The notes beneath the pieces are model-generated. The model was not told where the DNA came from and searched no databases. It saw only the letters and a program-made list of their open reading frames with translations. Of a stretch of 64,000 nucleotides of DNA, positions 34,560 through 45,044 are shown in pieces. The stretch comes from Benincasa hispida (lineage: Eukaryota > Streptophyta > Magnoliopsida > Cucurbitales > Cucurbitaceae). How positions within the stretch are numbered: position 1 is the first letter of the stretch; every line of letters starts with the position of its first letter. The stretch lies in assembly GCF_009727055.1 (NCBI RefSeq), contig NC_052350.1, positions 27,406,830 to 27,470,829 of the forward strand. Reading direction: 5' to 3'. Made by a program: the position numbers and the translations under genes.

Positions 34560-35030
34560 GATGATGGAGTCTCAGCGATCGTGGGGTTCTTCGTTGTGGT
34601 GATCATTCTGAACGATGGAGTTTTACCGATTTTTGCTAGGCGATGGAATCTTAGCGATCGTTGTGTCTGTCACCTGGGCGATTGTTCTAAACGATGAAGA
34701 CTGAGTAATCGTGTTGTCTATCGTCTGGGTGATCATTCTAAACGATGGGAGCTGAGCGATCATGTTGTCTGTTGTCTGGGCGATCGTTCTAAACGATGGT
34801 GACTCAGCGATCGTTGTCTCTGCCTTCTGGGTGATCGTTCTAAACGATGGGAGTTTAACGTTCATTTTGTCCATCGTCTGGGTGATTTTGATGAGCGATG
34901 AGGGCTCAGTGATCGTTGGGCCTATCATCTGGGCGAATTTGCTAAGCAAGGGAGCTTAGCGATCGTTGTGTCTGTTGCTTGTGCGATCGTGGTACACGAT
35001 GGGGATGCAAATAGGAAGTCTTTCTCATTG
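34560..35030 (-). repeat. 54-bp tandem array in the integrase-RT linker of copia B
   Basis: The linker is expanded into about eight units of 17-18 codons, each resembling LPSFRTIAQTTDNMIAQ (minus strand). At the DNA level each unit contains CGATCGTTCTAAACGATGG. The arms around the three-base loop pair (ATCGTT/AACGAT at 34783-34797); one unit has ATCGTG/CACGAT at 34986-35000, a compensating change. The frame at 34623-34949 stays open through six units. Such an array is not a usual part of copia polyproteins. Confidence 0.75.
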
Positions 35031-35049
35031 AACTTCACATGTCTACTGG

Positions 35050-35828
35050 TATATATTCAGCCCAATGGACTTAGGCATCTGTACCCCTTGTGTTGTGAGC
35101 TGGGACCAATGAACACGCATTTCTCTGAGTGTAATTGGAATTTTTGACTGTGGTATGGCCTTAGGCAGGGAAAACAAGCACACCTGAATGTCCTGAGATT
35201 GAAAAAATCAAGGTTAGAGCCAAACATTACATTGACGGGTGATTTACCTTGTAGCACGGTTGTAGGCATTCTATTTATAAGATAAGCTGCTGTTGAGAGT
35301 GCCTCTCACCAAAAGGACGGAGGCATGGACGCTTGTGCAAGCAGCGTGAGGCCAGTTTTGATTATATGTCGATGTTTGCGCTCGATTCGGCCATTTTGTG
35401 TAGAGGTATACGGGCATGTTTTTCTGATTAAGATGCCTTTTGATTCACAGAAGCGATGAATTCTATCATACTCTTTACCATTGTTTGACTGGAGCATTTT
35501 GATTCCTGATTTGAATTGAGTATGGATTAATTATGTAAAGTGATTGAATGCAGACAATGTCTCACTCTTTTGTTTCATAGGGTATATCCACACATATCTA
35601 CTATGGTCATCCAAGAATAGTACATAGTATCGATACCCACTAGTAGAGTCAATAAGGGTTAATCCCCATACATCTGTATGTATTAGATCAAACTTGTTTG
35701 ATGCTCAAGATTGAGAATTTGGAAATGGTAGAGCACTTGCTTTTCCTAATTGACATGAGTCACAAAATTCATTTCCTTCATTAGATTTGAAAGGTAAATT
35801 ACATTCTCTAATGATATAATCTAATGTC
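35050..35828 (-). pseudogene. Copia B integrase, broken
   Basis: From 35828 down: CNLPFKSNEGNEFCDSCQLG with the CxxC of the zinc-binding end, LIHTDVWG (first Asp), YRYYVLFLDDHSRY, MLQSNNGKEYD where the second catalytic Asp is Asn (normally SDNG), YTSTQNGRIERKHRHI (Glu kept), then LINRMP, SPVNVMFG and KCVFIG. Stops lie near 35704, 35518 and 35310. The solo LTR at 35834 separates it from the upstream pre-integrase part at 38189. Confidence 0.85.
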
Positions 35829-36537
35829 TTAGTTGTGAAACCCGAATTTCTATTTTCCTTACTTAAGCAAGTGATAAAAGGAATTAACTAAGTAAAAGTT
35901 AAATCCTAAGTTAAGGGGAATGAAATTTCTAAGTGTTAAGTAGATTTTTCTTGAATAATTTAAGTTGAGCTTTAATTGGTAAAATTGCAATGAAATTTGT
36001 TTAATAAATAGGTTGTTGAAAACAGTTAGTGTGATTGGTGAAAGATGGGAGAAAGCGAGACCAGTTAGAAAGCTGGAGAGAGCGAGATTGGAGAGAGCTG
36101 ACCAGCGAGATTGCTGGAGAGAGCGATAGTGAAGAGAGCATGACTAGCGAGAAAGTGGAAGAGAGCGACACTGCCGAGAGCGAGATGCCTATGCTAGCCT
36201 TGCTTTGTCTGATTCGAATGTCGCGCCCACGCCTTCGCCTATGCATTGAACGGCCGAGCAAGCTTCTGGGCGATGTATTTGGACGCGTTGGGGTGGATTA
36301 TGCATGTAAAAACCCTAATTTGAATACAAACAAAGGTTGAAGACGTAAGGGAAAATGTCAATTAAATCTAGGTGTCCGATTAAGAGAAATTCTTAAACCC
36401 TAAGAAATTGTGTTGGATGCGTGGGAAGAATCATCATCGAATCAAGGTGAAGTCAACTTACGTTGATAAAGGGAGGATTAAACATTTGGCCATGCAGCCA
36501 AGTAGGTGCTATCAATCCCACGAGCAATTTGAACGCC

Positions 36538-36545
36538 TATAAATA
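36538..36545 (+). promoter_or_regulatory. TATA box of the 35.8-kb solo LTR
   Basis: ACGCCTATAAATAGGG matches in position and context the TATA box at 3945 of the related LTR. Confidence 0.7.
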
Positions 36546-37318
36546 GGGAGTTGGGATTTCATTTTCAAATCACACAAAAATCATAAATTTCGTAGAAAAA
36601 GTAGAGAGCAGTGAGGGTTCAGAGGAATGTGTCAACTTTGGACGAGGAGATCTTCCAGTATACTGTGCATTTGGAGTGATTCCAAAGCCATCTGAAAGCT
36701 CTGGAAGTCTAGTTTTCAGAGTAGGGCTGCTGGAGGAAAAGTCTCAAAGGAACTGGGCTGGAGGTCGAGAAGAAGGCAGAAGGGTCAGACTGTCGAATCA
36801 GTCTAGGCCAGTCTTGAAGATTTTGATATTCCGGCCAAACCACGAAAAATTCTGAGCTGAAAGTTTAGGGTAAGATGCCTAAGACATTTTAGAATAAGTT
36901 TGTAGAAGGAAGTATTTTCAAATAAGGTTCTGAACTATAAGTAATCTAAGTTGTAATTTGAATCTGGATTCTAGGGGTGAAAAAGGGACCTGAGGAGCTA
37001 CTAGAGTGAAAAGTTCCTAAGAGTTCGAGGTGAGTGGCTAAAATGTTCTCGAACTAAAACGTTTTTAAATTGTCTTGATTGCAAACATTTTACAGAAAGC
37101 ATGTTTGCGAAAATAATTCTCATGCCTACTAGTTTTATAAAGTGGTTTCCAAGTAAGATCTGAATTGTGTTGTGAACGCATGCCTATTGTTGAAAAACTA
37201 TTTACATACGTTGATTTTATCCAGCATGCGTTATCATCTTTAAAGCCATGTTGTACATGTGTTATACTCTATATGCTTTAAAGAGAAAAGTTGTTTATAA
37301 ATAGTTTTGGTAAAATGC

Positions 37319-37489
37319 GATGCCGAAGTACAAAGAGAAGGCATCCACCCAACTAGATACTGAAGTACAAGGAGAAGGTATCTATTGGTACTGAAGTACG
37401 TTTGAGAAGGTACCAAGCCAACAGGATACTGAAGTACGTTGGAGAAGGTATCCTAGTAGCTTGATACTGAAGTACAAGGAGAAAGTATC
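37319..37489. repeat. Five 27-bp hairpin units with compensating arms
   Basis: Units start at 37319, 37356, 37387, 37424 and 37463. Arms are GATGCC/GGCATC, GATACT/GGTATC, GGTACT/GGTACC, GATACT/GGTATC and GATACT/AGTATC around a loop of the type GAAGTACAAGGAGAA. When an arm base changes, the partner usually changes too. Confidence 0.8.
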
Positions 37490-38188
37490 TGAGCAGTAGT
37501 ACCTAATGTGTGAAGGTACTTAGTGTGGCCACAGGTAAATAAAGTCAGAGATTGAGCAAAAGGGTTCTCTCTGGACTAGTAGTTGGTGTTGGGATTATTT
37601 TACCAGATATACAGTACTTTGACTTGAGAAATGATTTTACTGTTTTATGTTTAAAATAGTTTTATATAGATTACACTTGGAAATTATTTATGCTGCAAAA
37701 GCATATTTCAAATAAAACTATTTTCTGTAATTATGCATGAGAATTTACTATGTTTTCTCGGTCACTCACTGGGCGTAAGCTCACCCCGTTTTCAAATGTT
37801 TTTGTTTTTCCCCCCCACAGGTAGCGGTCAAATCCTCTGAAGACAACTCAGTATCTGCTCTGCCACTAAAGGACCAAAAGACTTGTAATCGTTTGCTAGG
37901 TGGTTACTGTTAATATTGTACACATGTTACTATTGTTCATATAGGGACTAGGGTTTATGGGTTTTGGGACTTGTAAATCTAATGTTGTAAATACTATAAA
38001 CATATTAAGTTTCTAAGTTAATAAATTGTGGGCCTACAGCCGTCCCGTTGCATATAATTTATATTTGGTATCAGAGTTATTCCGTAAGAGTTTTTAGGCA
38101 GTAAGTGTCAGCCTAAGGGTTGATAATTGCTACAGTCACGCCCTTCTCTAGGCTAAGAGGGTGATCTGGGGCGGGGTGTGACATTAGT

Positions 38189-38750
38189 CGACGGATGTCC
38201 TAATCTTATGTGCCAGATAGCTCTTGACTCAACCACATTTATCCTAATTCCTGATAGAACTAGTGCAGTCGGGTGGTTATTTTTGTATAGAGCAGTTCCT
38301 TTTCTCTTAGCAGTGTCTTTCAGTACTTTAGTTCATTGTAGGCGGTATAGTCCTTTGTCAAGCTCCTCTTTCAGCAGTGTTTTGCCCATAGCCTTGTCCT
38401 TGATGACACAACAATCAGTGTGAAATTCAACAATCACATCATCGTCATGAGCTAGCTTGGATATACTAATCAAATTCTTTGCAATGTTAGGTAGACATAG
38501 GACATCATTTAGTATGAACTCAGTTCTTCCATCAGACAAGTAAGATTTACCAGTGCGAGAGATATGCAGTTTTTCACCATTACCTACAATAACCAGTACA
38601 TTACCTCCATACTCAGTCGGATTGTTGATGTTGTTATAATCGGGTGTTACATGATTTGTAGTTCCATTGTCGATGTACCAATTTGGATCAGCTATTGTCT
38701 CCGGTGTGGCCATGAAGGGGTTGAAGGTCTGTAAGGCCGTGAACACAACT
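38189..38750 (-). pseudogene. Copia B protease and pre-integrase part
   Basis: The frame from 38746 carries NWYIDNGTTNHVTPDYNN, where the protease triad DSG reads DNG. It then has GNGEKLHISRTGKSYL, LNDVLCLPNIAKNLISISKL and KGLYRLQ. After a stop the pre-integrase segment AIWHIRLGHPST ends at the solo LTR border. The change at the protease active site suggests loss of function. Confidence 0.85.
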
Positions 38751-39819
38751 GTGGCATTGTTGTTGGGGCCAATCGACCCATGATTTTCTCTACCTTGTCC
38801 ATTGTTCTGAGAGTATTATTTATCAAATCGATGATACCAAACCAAGGCCGAGTGACCGTACTTCCCACAGACTTGACATGTCGGTTTATTTGAGTTGTTG
38901 TTTCGTCCTCTTCCTCGTCTGCGGCCTCCATTTTGTCCATTGAATGGATTTTGGTTTGAATTGCTTCCTTTAGAGTTTTTGCCCTGTTGCCGATTCCCAT
39001 TAAATGAGGGATTGAACTATGACTTTCTCTAATTTTTGTGCCTGTTGAAAGCTATATTGACAGACGGATTCTGGGCAAAGAAGCTATGCATTTTGATAGA
39101 GTTTTGATGTTCCGAGCGTTTTTCATATGAAAGAAGTTCGGATTGCATTTCTTACCAAGAAATACCTAGTTTGCCTTGGATGCCTACGACTACTGGGTCG
39201 TACTCTTCATCAAGGCCAAGAAGAACTTACGAGATCAATGCTCTTGTTGAAACAGGGCTATCTGTCTGCGCAAGATTGTCGGAGTGTAGCTTCATCAACT
39301 TCAGATACTCACTCATCTTCTGACTTCCTTTCCTCGTCTGGTGGAACACCTATCATACGTAGTCTTCTTCAGCTCGGGATTGAATTCCAAACAGCTCTTG
39401 GATGGCATCCCACAGTTCTTTTGCATTCTCGTACCCCATGAGTTAAACAACAACATCTGGAGCCATCAAGTTGTACAACCATCCTAGCAAGAGTTGATCG
39501 ACGGCCAGCCATGCTTCATATTGAGGATTCAGGCACCATTCTACTGATGAGCTTATCTGTCATCACTAATCACTTGGGAGCTGGAGGTTGCTTCTGAAGT
39601 GGTCTAGAAAAACATCAAAGGACAGAGGATCTGCATTGAGAGGTGTCCTTTGAGCTTGTAGCTTCGTAGGATGGGCAGCGTGAGCATCTTCCACAACATG
39701 AAGTTGCTGCATTCTAGATTTGTGGTGGTGAGCTGATTGAGCAACTAATTCAGTGGTGGAGTGCTGAACTTCACAGGTTTGGTGGTGGAGGAGCTTCCGG
39801 CAAGTGTGGCGTTGGCCAT
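38751..39819 (-). pseudogene. gag: Copia B gag, broken
   Basis: The likely start ATG at 39817-39819 gives MANATLAGSSSTTKPVKFS, just downstream of the primer site. Further parts are LLGWLYNLM, ENAKELWDAIQELFG and SEYLKLMKLHSDNLA, typical of copia Gag. Near 38870 is a zinc knuckle CQVCGKYGHSALVWYH whose last Cys is Trp. Stops and frameshifts occur near 39760, 39570, 39440 and 39030. It encodes the capsid/nucleocapsid precursor in intact relatives. Confidence 0.82.
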
Positions 39820-39823
39820 GGCT

Positions 39824-39835
39824 GCTCTGATACCA
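39824..39835 (-). other. Primer-binding site of copia B
   Basis: On the minus strand this reads TGGTATCAGAGC, exactly the initiator Met tRNA primer site of plant copia elements, immediately after the 5' LTR. Confidence 0.95.
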
Positions 39836-40109
39836 AGTTGAAGAATAAGAAATTTTGTTTCAGAGGAATGCCCTTTTGTCTTCTTCTCTTTGTATTCAAT
39901 GTCTTTTGGTATATACAGCCTATTCACTTATATACATATTGTCCTTCAATGTGGTTACATAACAAAAGAATAAAAGAATTTACACATGGCTTGCTTTGGT
40001 TGGTGGAGAGGAATAATTCTAACAAACTCTCAACAGATTTTGGTGACTCATTTCCAATTATTCTTCCACCTTCCCTTTTCCTTTTCTATCTTTATTTTCT
40101 TCCCTAACA
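39836..40109 (-). mobile_element. Copia B 5' LTR (274 bp)
   Basis: On the minus strand it runs from TGTTAGGGAAG to TTCTTCAACT. Its partner is 30642-30721 plus 32375-32575. The last dinucleotide is CT in both copies where CA is expected. The pair differs at several visible places (for example TATACAGCC against TATACAACC). Confidence 0.9.
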
Positions 40110-40630
40110 CACACTATGACTGATGCGCATTCCTTTGGGATCACGTTTACAACTGATATGTGACTCATTCGGGATCACAATGACTGATATGATGGTGTAC
40201 ATCGATGCCTAGATAAACTAGCTAACAAGTAACCTAGAGGACCCAGTACTTAGTCACCCTTTCCTCTTTATGCTTTTTAGGCAATGACTTGAATAGATCG
40301 GCAAGTGACAGAGCCATATGGAGACAAGAGAAATCGCTTCCGATCAGTTTATGTTCTTTTTTAGTCATTTGAATGTTTGAAACAAGAATTTAATGTCACA
40401 TAGAAAAATTTAAAGTTTTGATTTTTTTTTTTTTTTTTTTTTGCTTTGTAAATGGTTTTAGGAGCCCTGATTAAATGTTTTTATTTATTTTATATTTATT
40501 TAAAAAATGAATTGAAATAGTCATCCATGTTTTAATAAATTTTTGCTTTAACGGTTAAAATATTTTGAATGTAAATGTGTATTAGTCGTAATGGCCCTTA
40601 TCAGAGTACTCAAAAGGTTGGGTTGTTATA

Positions 40631-40896
40631 ATAATAATAGTAACAAACAAAAGAATAATAATAAAAGTAAGTTAGAAAATAAAAGTAGTCAATAGTAATA
40701 ATAATAGTAGTATTAGTAATAATAAAATGAAATAAATTTGAATAAAAACAACCACAGTCACCTAAAATAATAAATTAAGTTAAAAATAAAAATAAAAATA
40801 ACTTAAAAATAAATAAAAATGGAAAAGAGGAAAAAAAAACATAATAATAGAACTAATAATAAACGTCGGACCAAAAACGGTGTCTAGAATTTTTTT
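40631..40896 (-). mobile_element. TAT-type LTR fragment, part 2, with LTR start
   Basis: 40750-40896 matches 17440-17556 (AAGTTAAAAATAAATAAAAATG, ATAATAATAGAACTAATAATAAACGTCGGAC, then GGTGTCTAGA). Its right border is therefore the LTR start in minus orientation. It continues leftwards at 28971 beyond the solo LTR insertion. Confidence 0.65.
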
Positions 40897-41421
40897 TTTT
40901 TAAAAAAAAAGAAGAAAGAAAAAAGATCTTTTTTGTTGATTTTCTTTAAAAGATGAAATTAAAAATTAAAAAGAATGGAAAAATAAAATAAACAAAAATT
41001 GTCAATTTCTCCCACTTTCCCCTTCTTCCTCGTTTTTCATCCTGTACAACTTTCTTCCCATAATTTCTTCTCTTCTCTTGAATTCCTTTGAAACACTCAA
41101 CTCCAACATCTACATCTCTCTTATAAATTTTGAACACACATAGTGGTGAAAGGTGTAACAGAGATAAATTGATTGTGAGAAATAAGAATACATATAGTGA
41201 GGAACGAGTGAGAGAAGAGGAAGAATAAAATTCTGTTGAATACCCCACGCTCTGACAAACTCTATAGCTCGACAAACGAACACCATGTCCTCCATTCAAA
41301 TGTTTCACGACGGTACAGTGACCTCCAACGAGCCTCATGAGTAGTGAAAGTTTCCAACGAAGACCTCCACAACCCACTTGCAGTATTTCACCTCCACAAA
41401 TCTGATCTGTCGGGTAGTAGC
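40897..41421. other. Unassigned flank of copia C, left side
   Basis: The left half is poly-T/poly-A and AT-rich. The right half reads on, across copia C, into 52749 onwards (target site GTAGC). The open frames at 40946-41377 (minus) overlap each other in several frames without recognisable motifs. The minus strand around 41290-41420 is richer in G/C and could be part of an older element. Confidence 0.4.
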
Positions 41422-41656
41422 TGATAGAATGATTTTTTTTTACTATTCATTTCTTTGTTTTTACCTTTTTTTTCATAATCTTTTCTATTTTTATTTTTCG
41501 TTCCCTTTCTTTCCTTTATGTTATTTTTCCTTATCAGTGCCTACCATGTGGCACTCTATCTGCATTTAAATATTGTCTGAAGGAATGGTACTATCATCGA
41601 GTTTTTTTTGCCTCATTCTTTCTTCCATCTCTAGTTGTCTTCATTTTTTTATAACA
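41422..41656 (+). mobile_element. Copia C 5' LTR
   Basis: It runs from TGATAGAATGATTTT to TTTTATAACA and matches 52515-52748. Shared words are CAGTGCCT(A/G)CCATGTGGCA and AAATATTGTCTGAAGGAATGG. The end is fixed by the primer site that follows. Confidence 0.93.
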
Positions 41657-41668
41657 TGGTATCAGAGC
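41657..41668 (+). other. Primer-binding site of copia C
   Basis: TGGTATCAGAGC directly follows the LTR; exact initiator Met tRNA type. Confidence 0.95.
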
Positions 41669-41689
41669 TGTAAGGTTCTCCTTTTTTTT

Positions 41690-43060
41690 CTTCTCTACAA
41701 CGTCGACGTCAGGAACTTCCAGTGAGGAGACTATTCCATCAGAAATGGCTAGACTTCCAGTGACCATCACATGTGTGTTTTCAACTTTACCCTTACCAGT
41801 ACAGTTAACTCCTCCTCTCACTCCACCGATTACCCAATGCCTTCCACATCTTCCAAATCATAATGTCAACAACACCTCAACTCCATCAGGTTCTCAATAT
41901 CCTCCGATTTTCTAAAACCTTAATGTTTCACCCTTTCAAAACCACTTTCCCCAAAACACTATGCCTTTTCCCAAATCAATTTTCTTTGCCTGCAATACCC
42001 ATGCCTAATCATATTCCCTTTTACCTTGCCTCTTAGCCGTCAGTAGCTTCCTTTCCAAATCTGGCCCAGACGCTCACCATCAAGTTGATAGACACAAATC
42101 AACTACTGAATCTTATCGTGGGCTATGGTTTGGAGAGCTTTATCGACGAGACATCGCCTCAACCACCAAAATTCCTTGATCCACATCATATTCAGGTAAA
42201 TCCCCACTTCTCTACTTGGCAAAAATGCAATCGCACTCTTATGAGTTGGTTTTACTCTTCCCTTAATGTGGACAAGATAGGCAAAATTGTTAGGTATGAA
42301 ATAATCTTTGAGATTTGGGAAGCCTTGCAAACAGTTTATGAATATTCTTCCACAGCTCGATCATGGGTCTCCGAGCTCAACTCCAAAGAATTAAAAAGGA
42401 TGGACTTTCAGTAACTCAGTGTCTAGCCCAGATTAAAGATATGGCTGATAAGTTTTCTGCCATTGGGAACCACTATCCTATCGAGATCACCTAGGATACA
42501 TTCTTGAAGGACTTGGAAATGAGTATAACTCTTTTGTTACCTCGATTCAAAATCGTACTGATCACCCCTCCATTGTAGACATTCGAAGTCTGCTAATCAC
42601 TTATGAAGCCCGTTTGGAGAAGTAAATAGCCACAGACCAACTAAATTTGATCCAAGCCAACCTTGCAAAACTCTCATTTGGACAGAATGCTCGCTGTCCT
42701 GCCTGACCTACAACTAGTAAGCTTAATGCTCCTCGTCCATTTACCCCTTCAAGCAACTTTTCTTCTACAAGTATGTTTTCTTCTCTTACTCTACTTACTG
42801 CTCTCCCCACTTGAGCTCTTATACGTAATAATAAGTGGCCTTCACCCCACCCCTCAATTGTTCGCAGTGTCAAATCTGCAACAAACTTGGAGACACTGCC
42901 CTTAACTGCTACAACCTTGATAACCCAAAGTATAGAGTATCTTCTGTCTCCTCTACTCCTTAAGCCCATTTTGCTCAATCTTCTCCTGGTCCTAGACCTC
43001 CCTTTTCTCTCTCAGATTTAGCTCCCGTTTCCAATACCACATATCCAGATGACAGATGGT
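41690..43060 (+). pseudogene. gag: Copia C gag, broken
   Basis: After a Pro-rich leader, segments in shifting frames give NQLLNLIVGYGLESFIDE (42100), PPKFLDPHHIQVNPHFSTWQ (42165), SWFYSSLNVDKIGKIV (42244), AEIWEAL-type (42310), a KKDGLSVTQCLAQIKDMADK stretch (42400), LGNEYNSFVTSIQNRTDHPS (42520) and LLITYEARLEK (42595). A degenerate zinc knuckle, CQICNKLGDTALNCYN, lies at about 42870. All are standard copia Gag landmarks. There are several frameshifts and stops. The frame runs to the solo LTR border at 43065. Confidence 0.85.
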
Positions 43061-43065
43061 ATATG

Positions 43066-45044
43066 TGATGGGATCTATTAGCACGCAAAGGAAGAAAACA
43101 AAATCAATAGACACTCTAATTACATTTAATTTGATTTTTAAAAGCATGCATAAACAGAAATTTAAGAAGAGGGTTTCTTAGCAACATACCTTTGATGAAT
43201 GCGCCCAATTCCAAGCTGCTCTTCACGTGATTCCAACTCCAATTCAATAGTGAACCACCAAGACATCTTCTCTACTATTCTCAGCCTTGAATTCGGGTGG
43301 TAGAACTCCAAATTGGAGTGAATATTTGAAGGGAAAAATGGGGTTTTAGATGACAAACAAGCTTTATGTAGAAAACCTTTTTCCAGCAGTAAGGCTTTCA
43401 CGTTACTCAGCCAAATTGGAGTGCTTTTATCTACTTTTTTCATGCATGCACTAAAAGAGACATCTCAATCCTACTCAATTGCATGTATGTAAGTTGGATG
43501 TGTGTGTGTATATGAGAGAAACACCTTAAATTTGTGAAAATGTGGGAAGATTACACTCAAAACTAATTTCCAATTTTTGTATGTTTAAATTAAATTTTTA
43601 ATTAATTTTAAAAATTAACTAAAATTTGATTTAATTAATTCATAATTAATTAAATTTAAAACATCAAAATTCAGTTTCTCAAATTGAATTGAAATTGAAA
43701 ATTAATTTGATTTTTAATTAACTAAACATATTTAATTATTAAATAACAATTTAATATCAAATATTAAATTAATCACACACCTAATTTTTGCAATCAATAT
43801 CTAAACCAACATTTAAATATAATTAATTCTCCAATTTCTTTAATTTCAATAAATTAAATGTCGAATATAATTATGCAAACCCTAGTTTTTGAATTTGAAC
43901 TTATTCAAATTCAAACCCCGATTTCAATTTGAACAATTCAAATTGATATCATTCCAAATTCACTCAATTTAATAATTCAAGGTGTTCATGTTTTACGAGC
44001 TAGTAGAGGGATCTTATAGACCTACAAATCATGAACACCAACGATGTAAGATTAATTGGCTAAAACTCTTTAGACCAAATTAATCAGTATTTGTTAACTA
44101 TCAAGTCACACCACTATAGCTCAATAGTTGCACTTTTCTCACTGTATTCCACTTGATTTAACCATAATCAGTAAGTCGATCCTTCACAGGTTGTTCGTAA
44201 TACTGGCTGGGTCAATATGTTGTTTTACCCCTGATATTACATCTTTCTCCTTAAGTTCTACTGATCTTCTAATGAATAATTAGTTTGTGATCTAATCACT
44301 AAATCAAATTCTTCTTGAGCTTATGAGAGGGTGGGGCCCCTTGTTCAAGACCTGGATTCAGTACTTAAGAGAACAACCTTTCTTCTATCCCTAAATCGGG
44401 TTGGTGTGAATTTTTTATTGTACCCTATGTCCCTAGCTATCTATTTGGTCTAACCCTTGAAATGTGAGACTTATTGAGTCGGCGCTGTTGAGCAAAACCT
44501 CATCTATGAAAATCTAAGGATAATCTCAAATAAACAGGAGTTCATTGTTAGCTCAGGATTAAGATCGAGTTACCTAGGTCATCTAGGTGAAATAGTCAGT
44601 CTTTAAACAGTAAACATCGTGATAAAGTAAAAGTGACTTATTTCTTGGTTCGATCATACGCAAACTCATTGCATAGGATGCCCCCACTCCTCATGTCAAT
44701 ACATGAAAGAATCAAGATCACTTCGTTTGTAGCTCCTTTACAACAACTTGTAACAACTACAGAGTGGGTCGCATCCTATATTGTTATCATAATAAGGCAC
44801 CCAATCTTATTCATTTACTATAGATCATTTTGACTATTTACTCAAATATGATCCACTTTTATGTCTCCACATAAAGTTCAAGTATTCATATAATAGTCAT
44901 GGATCTTAGTTTATTGGATTTAGACTTTATAAATGCAATTTATAGATTCAATAACAACTTTATTGAAGTAATGTCGAATAACATCTTTATTGTAGAATAG
45001 ATTTAACTTTACAGACTGCGAGTTTTAAGACGTATAACCCAACA
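43066..45044 (+). mobile_element. Family A solo LTR (1979 bp) in copia C protease
   Basis: It starts TGATGGGATCTATTAG and ends ACGTATAACCCAACA and is flanked by a perfect ATATG duplication (43061-43065 and 45045-45049). The insertion splits the protease codons DRWYM. It has TG...CA ends and no coding region or internal direct repeat, as in a solo LTR. It contains an AT-rich stretch at 43570-43900 and the conserved 3' half shared with 1-1017 and 19570-20652. Open frames at 43162 (minus) and 44633 are inside the LTR. Confidence 0.95.

Larger units (their letters stand above)
35834..38183 (+). mobile_element. Gypsy solo LTR (2350 bp) in copia B integrase
   Basis: It starts TGTGAAACCCGAATTTC and ends GGCGGGGTGTGACA, the same ends as the LTR at 2778-5229. 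It is flanked by TTAGT on both sides (35829-35833 and 38184-38188). Without it the integrase frame closes around the HPST codons. A TATA box lies at 36538 and a hairpin array at 37319-37489. The open frame 36035-36340 (GAGAGAGCGA repeats) lies in the variable U3 part and is not a gene. Confidence 0.93.
30642..40109 (-). mobile_element. Copia B, full element with two nested solo LTRs
   Basis: The element carries LTRs at both ends: 5' LTR 39836-40109 (274 bp) and 3' LTR 30642-30721 plus 32375-32575. It has a primer site at 39824-39835 and a polypurine tract after 32575. CACAC flanks it (30637-30641 and 40110-40114) within an ACAC-rich site, so its exact phase is uncertain by a base or two. Without the solo LTRs at 30722-32369 and 35834-38183 it is about 5.46 kb, normal for copia. 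The gene order gag, protease, integrase, reverse transcriptase, RNase H confirms copia. Confidence 0.92.
28972..40630 (+). mobile_element. Gypsy solo LTR, split by copia B
   Basis: The LTR is 28972-30641 plus 40110-40630, about 2.19 kb without the insert. It starts TGTAACATCCTGAATTTTTC and ends GGTTGGGTTGTTATA (CA changed to TA). ATAAT flanks both sides (28967-28971 and 40631-40635), though inside an (ATA)n repeat, so its weight is limited. A TATA box lies at 29712. Continuity of a 33-bp minisatellite across copia B shows that the two parts belong together. No internal region is seen. Confidence 0.78.

Noticed and set aside
36035..36340. GAGAGAGCGA-rich frame as a coding region
   Set aside because: It falls in the variable U3 part of a solo LTR; the repeat keeps it open by chance.
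40946..41377. 143-codon minus-strand frame as a host gene
   Set aside because: Several frames are open over the same stretch, no domain is visible, and the sequence is the interrupted flank of copia C.
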